From: Valencia hispanica
Lineage: Eukaryota > Chordata > Actinopteri > Cyprinodontiformes > Valenciidae
Length of the DNA: 64,000 nucleotides
Assembly (NCBI GenBank): GCA_963556495.2
Contig: OY747705.1
Location: 28,510,501 to 28,574,500 of the forward strand
Direction: 5' to 3'
Below the pieces are notes generated by a model. It searched no databases and was not told the origin of the DNA. It saw only the letters and a list, made by a program, of their open reading frames with translations. Shown here piece by piece: positions 49,961 through 60,640 of this stretch. Each line of letters begins with the position of its first letter. Position 1 is the stretch's first letter. The position numbers and the translations under genes are program-made.

Positions 49961-50198
49961 TGACTGTCCAAAGATTATCCTAGATGTCCTTGTCTTTTGC
50001 TATGTTTTCTGTGGCACTCATAAGCTGGAACAAACTTCTTTCTGAATGCCTCAGAAAGATCTTTGGCTCTCACTTCAACAGTCAGAGGCACAATAAACTA
50101 AATGTCTGTGGTTTACACAGGTAAATCTCCTTTAAATGGTGAATAATAAGGCTCTCATCATGTGCACCAGATGTGATATATTTTTGTGAAAGTTTAGC

Positions 50199-51100
50199 TA
50201 GTGCTGTCATGAGATTAAAAAAACTTTGAGATTAATTAATTATGATCTGTAATTAATAATCTAATTAATCTCTTTTTTAATCTCAACCAATAATTGCTGA
50301 GAAAAGCCCTCATCGAGAGGTATTTTCTTTTAAATTAATTACATTATTGTGGTAGAACAAAAGTTTGATACATGTGTTTAAAAAATGGCTTTATGAAGTC
50401 ATTTACTGTATTTAACAGACTTGAACAGATGCATTCGTAGCCATTTACATTCTGCTGTATTTCTGACTAGTCTCAAGTAGGGCCTGCAACCTTCTGCTTC
50501 GAGCATGCGCGATTCATCAGTGTTCTGTACGCAGTGGGGTAAATCTCTGAGTCCAACTGTGTTACGGGTTAAAACAACACATAAGATGCGCATACGTTTT
50601 GATACCGATGGCTTGCCATACAGATGGACCTGGGCGGCCGGGTGGAGCTGCTGTGTGCTCTGAGACGGGAGAGCGCCCCGCTGGTCAGTGAGAAGAGTAA
50701 CAGCGTTACGTGCTTTACCCAAAAGTTTCCAATAACCCAATAAAAATTTGCTAGATTTGCCGCTAGTTGTTTTTTTTGTTTTTTTGAGAAATAATCGCTA
50801 GAGGGGTCTAAAAACCCACCAAATGTAGCAAAGTTGGCAACACTGTCGGCAACGCACCGTTCCTCCTCACCTCGCCCTCCCCACCACGATGGAAGCCCGT
50901 CATCTTCTGATGAGTTTACAGCCAACCAATGTCCACTTTAGGGTGTGGTTAACCCCGAACAACTCAAGCACAAGAAGCCCAGTGCATAAAACGGGTTTTA
51001 TTTAAAGGGAACTTGGATGCAGAAACTGTAAAATTAAAGATTAAAAATTAGATTAGATGTAAATAATTAATCGCAATTAACGCAAAATTTGACACCCCTA
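50199..51100. mobile_element. hAT MITE, 902 bp, 8-bp target duplication
   Basis: Left end TAGTGCTGTCATGAGATTAA and right end (minus strand) TAGGGGTGTCAAATTTTGCG, both followed by ATTAAT-rich subterminal DNA. Flanks AGTTTAGC (50191-50198) and ATTTTAGC (51101-51108) match at 7 of 8 bases. The overlapping minus-strand frames inside (50399-50925) show no transposase motif. Confidence 0.8.
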
Positions 51101-51108
51101 ATTTTAGC

Positions 51109-51560
51109 CACTACTACTGGAAATAAAGAGCCGAGTTTCCTCTATCGGAAGTTCTGGGTAATTTTACTGGACCGTCACAATATGCACATGTCTCCATTTC
51201 CGATAGGGCCGCTTTCTGGGCCATTTCAGGAACCAACCGAGTACCTGCCTTTGGATATGTACTCTGAAGTGGCCCGGTACAGTCGCTGGGCAGGAGCTGT
51301 GGTTAACTCATGCTGATTAGTTGTAACTCAGTGGGAAATAATATCAGCAGACGTTGCCATACAACCTTCTTTGAAAAATTGGAAAAGTTGCTAGCGAAGC
51401 AGTTTATAACAACATAGCAAACAGAAACACGGCAACCATCGTTGCTTTTTCCATTGTTGATCTTGTTATTCTCTGCTGCTGTGGGCGCCTTTTGGCGCTT
51501 ATCAGTGATGGCATTAACTGTCGAAATAATTATGAAATGCTGACAACAACCAATTTAGTA
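51109..51560. other. GC-richer block of unknown nature
   Basis: A less AT-rich stretch with GGGCCGCTTTCTGGGCCATT and TGGGCAGGAGCTGTGGTTAA. The 75-codon plus frame at 51089-51316 starts inside the hAT MITE and has no motif. Likely another dispersed repeat, but no second copy is in this window. Confidence 0.3.
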
Positions 51561-54110
51561 TGGAGAAAGAACGGGTAAGAGAACTGAGCTAGCGTATTTT
51601 CCCTGTAACTTTACCTGTCCCAGAACTCATTTAATGGAAACTCTTCTTATGTGGTCTTGTCCTAATTTATTTCTCACCTGTAACTGTTTTTATTACATCT
51701 TGCACAGCTTTAAAAATTTATTTTCTTCCATTTTAATTGTTTGGATCTGTTTTTTCTGTGTCGTTATGTCATGTGGTCAAAATTGACATTAGATATCCAT
51801 AAATGCTAGGAAAACATGCAGGCTGTTCTTGAGTGTTCTAAGTTTTTCATTACTGCATTTAATTTTGATTCCACAAGGTCCTGAAAGAGTGGGCAAAGTA
51901 AGCATGATAATTATTGGCACTATCTCAAAGTCAGTTTTTGTATGAGCCCTTTTAAAGATTTGACATGAAGTCAGTCTATTTGGCTGATCCAGGACCTTTT
52001 TAACTACACTTAGACATTAATAGACACCTTCATTTTGACGGCCTTCCATCTTTTTCTTTTCAACCATGTTTAGATGAAGGGCAGTGCTGTCTGTTTTACT
52101 TCTTTTAAACAAGACTTTAAAGGGAAGTCTCTTGGTTTGGTCAAAAGCAAACTAATTATTAAATAAATGACATTAACTGATAAAATGCACTTCTGCTCAT
52201 GTTACTCACGTTTGGACTGTTTGAGGTTATTTCATTTTGATAAAGCTGATAAACAAATTGTAAAAAATATTTTGGTCCATACTGGTTAAAATTTATTTTT
52301 TATATTTTTTTCCGTATTCAGCTCCATAGTGAGTTGAGTGAAACAGAAACTTTCTAAGCTTCTTAAAAAATACACAACCGTTAGACAAATTCTGAACCCC
52401 CTGATTGTTGCATTTATTAATTAATTTATGTTTTATGTGTCCTGTCTGGCAGTGTGGCACTCAGAATTGGTGTCTGAGTACCAAGTAGAAGCCCAACAGA
52501 TTTACTTTCACAAGTGGAGCATTACGGCTTTTGCTATAGGACTCCACTTCATATGTATGTGTAAGAAATGTATTTGTTAGATATTGCTGTTGTTTTTTTT
52601 TCCTGATATTATGGATATGGAGACAGAAAATTAAAGGGGAAAAAGACATTTGATTGTTGCATTTAAATAAGCCCAGAGATAAGAGTTTTGCCTTATCCAT
52701 AGTACTTAAAATGTAAGACTTAAAATCCACTTTACAAATATTTAGCTTCAAATTTAGCCAGAGGCTAAATCAGTCAATAAAACGCCATGCAGTTGTGTCT
52801 GAGAAATTAGAATAAGGTTTTAAATCTTTGGTGAAATGATTAGACAGATTAGATGTTTTTTTTTTTGCTTTGTGTTTCTTGTCTTGTTAGGTTTGGCTGG
52901 GTCTGTTGTTACTGGTTGAAATCATCGTATAATTTATAAAAAAAAAAATTATGTTCCATCATCAACCTGTGACTACAGATGGAAACTAGCCTTATGGCTA
53001 AACTTGACACACATGCTGGTTTTAGCCATGTTTTTTTTTTTTTATCTGCACCCTCCCATTTCAAATAAATAATTCAAACCAATCGAAATCAAGAATGAAC
53101 TGATATCATAAGGTCAGGCAATCAAACCGGAGAGTTTCTTTGATAAAAATAATGTATAAACTGTTAAAATCAGCACATGCTAAATTAAAAATATAGGTTA
53201 AATAGGTCAACGTCATGATTTGGGTTGTGGAGGACACAAATGCAGAGGCTTCTGTGGCCGTGCTTGTGGACAGAAATAACCCGGATTTTAGGTTTTGCAA
53301 CATCACTGCCCGCGACAAAAATCCTTCGACATCACATGTGCGACCTGCGTTTACACTCAGAAACAGCATTTATGCCCTCAAGCTGTGTTGGCATTATCAA
53401 TTGTCCAAGCGCTTTTTGCTTGCTTGTTTTTACAAAGCTCAGTTACTGCTCTATATAGAATCTAGAAAGTAGAAATTTATTTTGAGTGGACAAAACTCCC
53501 AACCCCTCTACACGTTTGGCATACCTAGGAATGTGCTTAACAATACACTTATGCAGTTAGGTGTGGATGTTTTAATGAGGTGGTGAGAATATTTGGTTAA
53601 AAAAATCCAGGCTACATGTGTACATGGCCTGAGGGAAGATGGAAAATGAACACAGAAGGAGCTGAACCAAAGGAAACTGAAGAGAAAAGCCTGACAATAA
53701 TCTAAGAGAAATAGATACAAATATACAAGAAACAGAACACAAGAATAAACTACGGAAATAAATACAAAGGAATGAACCTATATGGCTAAGGCAGTAATTT
53801 TACATTTGACATATAAATTTAGCCTGTGTTTTTATCCACTGAGATACATGCATACTTATCAACAATCTTTACTATTATAATTTACACTTAGATCCTTGTT
53901 TTACAAATAGGACACTAGAAATAGGTAATGTTGTATTTGATCAGTTTATAAGCTGCAAAAACCTGTCTTTGAAAAGCTGGTATGAGGGTTTATTTGACAG
54001 TGGGAATAGATTTGATCTGTCTTTTTTTCACAAGAGTTGAACTCCTTGTACTACAAAGTGCAAATTTCACATGTTTGACATGTTTAATTATTTTTCCTCT
54101 TTCTTTCCAG
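51561..54110. other. Nothing recognised upstream of the fibrillin exon
   Basis: AT-rich DNA, probably intronic or 5' flanking sequence of the gene on the plus strand. No further exon-like block was seen. Confidence 0.4.
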
Positions 54111-54416
54111 CCCCTGCCCAGGAGTCAACACCAGGCCCGGTCTGGATGTAGATTTGGTCCTGCGACTTTGTGCAGGCCCACATCATAGACAGAGAGAGAG
54201 GGGGGAGATTCAGCAGAGGGAAAAGCCAGGCCGACCAATGGGAGCAGGGAAGCTGGCTCGGGTGCTGCTGGGATGGGTGGCAGTTTGTCTTAGCGCCATA
54301 CAGGTGACTTGTGCTCAAACTGGAAATGGACCTTACCAAGCTAGCCGTTTCACCGGGAGCGTGGATCAGAGGGAAGTGCAGCGAGTCCGGCGACGCGGGC
54401 AGGACACCCTGAAAGG
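54111..54416 (+). CDS. fbn2: Fibrillin first coding exon (FBN2-like), partial gene
   Basis: Fibrillins are secreted glycoproteins that polymerise into extracellular microfibrils. The exon is bounded by a strong acceptor (CCTCTTTCTTTCCAG, ending 54110) and a donor (GAAAGG|GTAAG, 54416/54417). The chosen ATG at 54238 is the first in its frame and is followed at once by a signal peptide (MGAGKLARVLLGWVAVCLSA, then IQVTCA). A short propeptide ends in RVRRRGQDTLKG, with a furin-type RVRR site. Known FBN1/FBN2 first coding exons end at the same place, before PNVCGSR, with the same phase (here 179 nt, phase 2). RVRRRGQ is closer to FBN2 (RVRRRGQQD) than to FBN1. A two-codon uORF (ATGTAG) lies at 54144. 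No other fibrillin exon is in the window; the symbol rests on this one exon. Confidence 0.75.
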
Positions 54417-57400
54417 GTAAGAATTGTTGTCTTTTTCAAATCTCAACTTTCCAATAATGCATTAATTTAATTAAAAAAATTTTTTTTCTCTCATGGCATT
54501 TTCATAACTTTCTATTGTTGGGCTCAGACCGACCTCATCTTATACTTATCTATACTGCTGATTACTTCTAGACTATTTCCTCACAAACAATACACCTTTA
54601 ATATTAACAGGCTGTGTACATACGGAAACCTCCCTATGTATTAACTGCAAATCAACATTTTACGGGGAAAGAGAGAGAGAAAAGAGCTTCCAATAGGCAA
54701 CACCCCCTGATGAGTAAAAAGTATTCGCCACATTCCTCTGAGTGTATTAAAGGTATCGTTTGGTAGTTCTAGACTGCTGTTTGGTAAATTACAGGATCAG
54801 GGGTTTCACACTGTTGTGAAGGGCGTGGGGAGAGGAGGGGTTACATATGAACATGTATTTCAAAGATCATATTTATTAATGTGTGTGTGAGGAATATTTG
54901 ATTCAGACACTGATCACCTCTCTTCAACCACCATGTCCCATCTTTCTTCTGTCATCCAACTCTTTCATTTTGTCAACCAACCTCAATCAATGTGTTTGTA
55001 GAATACATGTCAAAGTGCATAGTTACTTGGAAAACAAAAATGCTTTCTTCATTGTCCCCATCAGTTATTCCAATCAGTATCCCATCTGTCCCAGCTTAGG
55101 CTTCCCCCAATGCCAAGCCACAGGAAATGAGGTATTTGTATCACTAGTGGGGGATATGAAAAGGGACATTTGTTTCACGGCTGTGGGTGACACAAGGGCC
55201 TGAAGGTCGAAGAGAACAGGAACTGTATGAACTAATGCAAAGTAATGGGATTTTAAAATTAATGAAAAACGGACATACATTTTAGTATGATAAATATAAT
55301 ACAAATACTCTTAATTGCTTTTTAGTTCTGGTCTATTATTCTGTAAAGTAATATAAGCTAAACTAGGTAAAACTATGTATCTTTTGTTGACTATTTGAAG
55401 ATGTTTAGGAGGAGTTCTAGTATTTTCATTGAAGTTAAGGTGGCTCATCCAACTAATTTTATAAATAAGACCATTGGTCAGCAGTACATATATGGTCTTC
55501 TTGCTGGACTTAGACATGAATCAAAGGCAAAAATGGTTTCCTAAGTTTTAAAGATACACTTTTATTTTTAACTCTTATTGTTCTGTTTTACAACCACAAT
55601 AACACTTATTACCTGTTACACTATGTCTCAAACGCTTATGGGATGTTAGTTTTAATAGCATTTTACAAATGTTTAATGCTACTTGTTCTTAATTATTAAC
55701 CTGAGCAGTGCTTTGGAAAATAACACACAATGCTATTGGTCTGCACATTTTACCCCAGAGCACTGAGCATAAAAAAAAGAAAATACATCTAAACAATATG
55801 GAAATGGTCCAGAGATGTCTAGGCTAAAATTGAGATATATTTGGTTTAAAAGTGAAAGTTTCTTTGAGATCTGAAATTAGTTGTTAGACGTTTATTAGAG
55901 GCCTAAACATAGACATGTTTTAACTGATACTGACTTGTACAGAAAGGTAAAATTGAGTTCACAAGCTCACAGTTACTAACACCCCTTTTCTACATGAGCT
56001 ATTCATTCATGCTTTGTTTTATGTTTCATGCAAAATAATATATTACCCTTTTTTGTACTTTTTTACTAGCACAAAGTTTACTCCCTTCTTCATCTACTTC
56101 AATGACATTCTGTCAGCACTACCCTGTTATGTCACCTCATGAGAGTATCATTGTTCTGTTTGGAAACTATGATTAAGGCTGAACAACTGACAATTTTCCT
56201 TTAATGAAAACAAACTGAACATTGGCCCCGGTGATGACTGATTAATGCCTTGTTGTCAGTGAACTCCTTATGTAGATAAAAGAACGAACCACAAAAATTT
56301 GCATTGCTTCCAGTTGCAATCATACTATATATGTGTAAATATCTCACCACATTGGTAACAATTTTCTTCATCTTTTTCCAACCATTGATATTTTTAGCAA
56401 ATAATAACAACTGAAAATACATTAAATAAGTTATTTATGTCGAATTAGTTGAAGCTGTCTTTAAGTTTTGGTTTGTTCTTTCTTGCATTTTTGCTCAATT
56501 TGTAGACTTTTTGTGGACCTTGTAATTTTTTCAATACCGAACATGAGTTTTCACCAATTTTCTGTTTAAGGAATGTGAAAAAGTGGTTAAAAACTTTAAG
56601 GTAAAAAAACCCAACCACTTAAAGGTTTTTACTGATGTCTAAATGTTGTTGAAAGGTGGCTGCAGTTGATTAACCGAACAAACCAAGCTTGACTTTCAGT
56701 GTGGTTGTTTAGGCCAGATTTAACAGGACCCAGGCTAAACAAAGTCACATTTACTATATGTTTTACTGGGTCAAGTAAAGACAAAGAATGGGTTCATTTT
56801 AATAGCCTTAAAAAGGTCACCACCAGTGGTTGGAAAGTGTTGATTGGTTTTTATAGCATTACCTCCCCTAACAATCAAACTATTCTTGTTTCGTATACAT
56901 ATTCACAGTAAACTGCCCAATGGTCACCTTCGAAGCCTAAATTTTTTCTTTTTTAATAAGTGGAGCTACAACTATTACAAAATCATATAATGAATTCTAT
57001 GCTTATACTTCTTCCTCTTCTTCCTCTTTCTCTTTCCTTATCACTAAATATGCTATTGGTTCACTTATACAGTAATGTGTGCAGTTTGGAGGTGTGTGCT
57101 TTTCTACCCAACAATTACTATGTTCAAAAAACCTAATTGTGACCCACTTGCATTTATTGACTTGGAGAGCATGAATTGCTTATTGCAGCTGCCTGGTAAG
57201 ATTATTTGGGGTAGCGCAAGACCAGTGGCATAACCAAACAGACTATCACACTGCCAAACATATTACAATTACTTATTTGCAGGCTCTGGACGTGGATGTG
57301 GGATTGATGAGGTTGAAGCCTTGGCACAAGGCTAGCTTAATCACTTCTGCCTAAAGTTCTCAGAAGGCCACAAGTCAAATTTGCTGCTACCAAGCTACTC

Positions 57401-57497
57401 CATATCACATCCACAACCCAGATATGCTACCTCAATTATCTAGCTGTATAAGTTTTGTGCATGCTCAGAACATTTAGTATGTTTACTTTGTGCATAT
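54417..57497 (+). other. Start of the large fibrillin intron 1
   Basis: Begins with GTAAGAATTG. No PNVCGSR-encoding exon or other Cys-rich exon was found to the window end, so the intron is over 9.5 kb. No elements were recognised in this part. Confidence 0.6.
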
Positions 57498-57991
57498 ATA
57501 GGGAGTAGGGATGGGTACCGAAACCCGGTATTAAATTGGCCCCGGGGCTGATTCTGACTGTCCACCCGGACCGATAAGCTTCAGCCTTATCGGTCCTTTT
57601 AACGGTAAAATTAAGGTCGCATTCATGTTTTGCGGGAGATATAAACACAAGCCAAGCACTGTATTGCAGTCCACTCCTCCTTAACAAGCACACACGCTGC
57701 GGGGACAAGACAGAGACCTCAGTGAAGCTGTCCCCCCACCCACTTGAAAAGTAAAATCTAAAAGGCGGATCGGTTAGTGCTTCGTTTGTGCAGATTTGTC
57801 CAGGTAAAATGATCGTTTGTGCTGCTTTGGTTTTTGAGATATTAAAAGTTATATTTTTGTGTTATGACGTCACCGTCCCGCCAGACAGCTCCAAAACGGA
57901 CCAAAGTAGTAGCTTCGTTTGTGCTGATAGCGTAGATCAGAAGTCATAATTTGATCCATCCTAATCATAGTTTCTTTTAATTCAGATTTAG

Positions 57992-58273
57992 ATGCCTCGA
58001 AAGCCATCTGTATGCAGAGACAACATTTTTGGAGTCCTTTGCAATTCAAAAGAGGCCATATTCCAAAATGGCAAAATAGCCACTCCAGCTGTCCCGGTAT
58101 GGATAAAGATGAGTCATCAGCTAGAAGACAATATGTCAGCAAAGGCCCTGTACACTTTTGTGAAGCTGAATAGACATAACATCTGGTCAGTTTTGGAAAT
58201 CAGTGATCAGGAAAGTGATGGTGAAACAGAGGTAGACTCCAGTGGCATTTCTTCTGGACAAGAAAACTGTTAA
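57992..58273 (+). CDS. Orphan ORF inside the nested element, 93 codons plus continuation
   Basis: Starts MPRKPSVCRDNIFGVLC and includes KALYTFVKLNRHNIWSVL, then an acidic Ser/Glu/Asp tail. After a TAA the same phase continues for about 60 more codons (58274-58450) with protein-like text (LKDWVKFIPEKVEYKDKF, TILKPGTWTHILNNLIWKK). I judge that this was one longer coding exon with a nonsense mutation. The function is unknown; it could be the N-terminal part of a transposase or an accessory protein of the inverted-repeat element. It is too complex in composition to be a chance frame. Confidence 0.5.
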   Translation: MPRKPSVCRDNIFGVLCNSKEAIFQNGKIATPAVPVWIKMSHQLEDNMSAKALYTFVKLNRHNIWSVLEISDQESDGETEVDSSGISSGQENC

Positions 58274-58466
58274 GCCTTTCAGCTTGAGGTACTTTTGAAA
58301 GACTGGGTGAAGTTCATTCCTGAAAAGGTTGAATATAAAGACAAGTTTTCTCCTTCTCAAAAAAGAGAATATACAATTTTGAAGCCTGGGACTTGGACTC
58401 ATATCTTGAACAATCTTATCTGGAAGAAGGTCACATGGCTATTTGAAAAACATTTTCTAGTGTATA

Positions 58467-58873
58467 TCTCAGAAACGGTAGCAGCACAAACGATAATTTA
58501 CCTGCACAAATCTGCACAAACGAAGCACTAAAAAAGTAGACTACTTTGGTCCGTTTTGGAGCTGTCTGGGGGGACGGTGACGTCATCACGCAAAAATAAA
58601 ACTTGTTATATCTCAGAAACCGTAGCAGTACAAACGATAATTTACCTGCACAAATCACCACAAACGAAGCACTAAAAAAGTAGACTACTTTGGTCCGTTT
58701 TGAAGCTGTCTGGGGGGACGGTGACGTCATCAGCCCGAAAATTAAACTTTAATATCTCAAAAACATAAGCAGCACAAACAATAATTTTACCTGCACAAAT
58801 CTGCACAAACAAAGCACTAACCGATCCGCCTATTAGATTTTACTTTTCAGGTGGGTGGGGGGGCAGCTTCACT
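58467..58873. repeat. About 143-bp tandem subrepeats in the right arm
   Basis: The word CACAAACGATAATTT or a variant recurs near 58486, 58629 and 58773, and CGGTGACGTCATC recurs near 58576 and 58719. The left arm has a single copy in inverse orientation. Confidence 0.85.
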
Positions 58874-58930
58874 GCCCCAGGACAGAGTGGCGACTGCTGC
58901 GCGCTCACGTGTGTCCCTGCAGCGTGTGTG

Positions 58931-59150
58931 ATGGCAGAGCGAAAAGATCCAAAATTTGGCTTCATTTTACAAAATGCCGGCAATGCACGCTGTCACACAT
59001 GTAGCCTAATAAAAGCTTTGCTTGCAAAGGCAGGAACACAAGTAATTTGACCAAACACCTTGCCAAAATACACCAACTACAAACCCGAAAGATGCACAAT
59101 GTTTGACCGCCAGAGTGCTGCAGCAACATCCTCTGAATCAGATGCAACAG
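58931..59150 (+). pseudogene. hAT transposase first exon, BED zinc finger, frameshifted
   Basis: ATG at 58931 opens MAERKDPKFGFILQNAGNA followed by RCHTCSL, the Cys pair of a BED finger. After a one-base shift near 59040 the frame continues NLTKHLAKIHQLQ, the His pair. The exon ends GCAACAG|GTATGT at 59150/59151, a good donor. The downstream catalytic exons are missing from the element. Confidence 0.75.
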
Positions 59151-59204
59151 GTATGTATGTTTGTATGCAAAGCAAACACGTGAAGCATGGACAGAAGTTT
59201 CCCA

Positions 59205-59490
59205 TTTCATTCTTACAATTAATAAATGCTGAATATTTTTGAACAACAGCTTCCTTCTTATCTAAGTTTAAAAAAAATTGTTAAACTACAGTTAACCTGC
59301 AATTTTATTCGTACAATTAATAAATGCTGGATATTTTTGAACAACAGCTTCCTTCTTATCTAAGTAAAAAAAAAAATCTTAAACTACTTAACCTGCTATT
59401 TTATTTGTACAATTAATAAATGCTGGATATTTCTGAACAACAGCTTCCTTCTTATCTAAGTTACTTTTTTTTTTAAACTACAGTTCATTA
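59205..59490. repeat. 97-bp tandem repeat, about three units
   Basis: GAACAACAGCTTCCTTCTTA starts at 59241, 59339 and 59435. Each copy is preceded by ACAATTAATAAATGCTG and followed by an A-rich spacer of variable length. Confidence 0.9.
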
Positions 59491-59631
59491 TTTGTGTTTT
59501 TCCACTTTTGTTTTAGTCTTTCAAAAAAAAAGTACCGATAAGGATATCGATAAAGTACCGGATCGATAAGAAGTATCGTTAAGAGTAGTAGTATCGATAA
59601 ATCCTTAACGATACCCATCCCTAATAGGGAG

Positions 59632-60039
59632 TCTATTATATTCATAATGCACCCCAAAGGACTTCTCTGAGATCCTGTAATTACCCTCGATGTTCTGTCT
59701 GATTTTCTAAGTCATGGCTTGGTCTTACTAAGGTGTGAAGGGGACCAGAGTGTGTTAGAGGACATAGCTGTAATGAAATTATGTTTTGATAGAAAAAGAA
59801 AGTCAGACACCACACCATGTGTTAACAACAATCTGCATAACACTGAAACTGGAACTGTAAATTATTTCACTTTTCACACGGATTCAGTCAAATTTACTTT
59901 GCTTCTGGGTAGTACATAAATAATCTGAGTGACCAGAGGGATGTTTAGAATCAGAAAATATTGTTAATTTTTTGTGTGTGAAATGGTTTTTGATTTCATG
60001 ATGAATTCTAACAAGAGCCTACAGATCAAGACATAATAG
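59632..60039. other. Intronic sequence, nothing recognised
   Basis: No paired repeats or exon-like features. Confidence 0.4.
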
Positions 60040-60640
60040 GCATTTATAACACCTTGGAAATGTTATTGTCCTTTTTCACATTCTTAATAGTACAAGCATA
60101 AACCTTTTTTTGTTTATTCATATTTTATGACTGATTGCCTTAGGATTTCAACCAATTATTAAACATAGATCACAATGGATTGGTTTAATTCAAAGCATAT
60201 TAATGCATTAGAATGGCCTAGTCAAATTCCAGACCTAAGTTTAATTGAGAATCTGTAATGCGGCTTGAAAACTGCTGTTCATAGCTGCTTTCAATTCAAT
60301 TTCATAGAGCCTGATCTTTTTTGGAAAGAACGGTTAAAAAATGTCAGTCTCTAGAAGTGCAAAGCTGGTTAAGACATACCACAAAATTTCTTGCAGCTTG
60401 CAATTGTCATGAAACATGTTCCTGCAAGTATAAATTCAGTGAGACTGAATACTAATTATGTTTTTCTGTAAACAACTTTGAAACATATATATTTTTCTTC
60501 TGCATTGCATTTATACTCTTCTTTGTGTTCTTTGATCACACAAAACACCACTAAAATACACAGAAACCTGTGTTTCATGACAAAATGTGAAAGAATTATT
60601 TGAGTTTGAATACTTTCTGAAAGCCACTTTAAATGGTTCC
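60040..60640 (+). pseudogene. Tc1-like 3' remnant
   Basis: Reads AATGGCCTAGTCAAATTCCA, GACCTAAGTTTAATTGAGAAT and GCTTGAAAACTGCTGTTCATA, a decayed Tc1 transposase 3' region (QSP-DL-IEN). It is followed by a non-coding tail ending near GAATACTTTCTGAAAGCCAC, the family's outer end. Confidence 0.6.

Larger units (their letters stand above)
57716..58878. mobile_element. Nested long-inverted-repeat element (MULE-like), 1.16 kb
   Basis: The left arm (57716-57930) and right arm (about 58530-58878) are inverted copies: CAGTGAAGCTGTCCCCCCAC against CAGTGAAGCTGCCCCCCCAC, then AAAAGTAAAATCTAA..GGCGGATCGGTTAGTGC. The right arm contains 2-3 tandem copies of a roughly 143-bp unit. The putative duplication AAGACAGAG (57707-57715) / AGGACAGAG (58879-58887) matches at 8 of 9 positions, as in Mutator-like elements. 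The single-copy centre carries the ORF at 57992-58273. Confidence 0.55.
57506..59623 (+). mobile_element. hAT transposon derivative, 2.1 kb, perfect 8-bp duplication
   Basis: Left end TAGGGATGGGTACCGAAACC. Right end (minus strand) TAGGGATGGGTATCGTTAAG. The flanks are identical: ATAGGGAG at 57498-57505 and at 59624-59631. Both subterminal regions are full of CGATA/TACCG words. It keeps a first transposase exon with a BED zinc finger (58931-59150) but no catalytic domain. It also contains a nested inverted-repeat element (57716-58878) and 97-bp tandem repeats (59205-59490). It lies in fibrillin intron 1. Confidence 0.85.

Noticed and set aside
50399..50925. Minus-strand ORFs inside the hAT MITE
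   Set aside because: No transposase or other motif; they lie fully inside the non-autonomous element.
58431..58730. 99-residue minus-strand ORF with an internal repeat
   Set aside because: It is the translated 143-bp subrepeat of the inverted arm; no independent evidence of coding.
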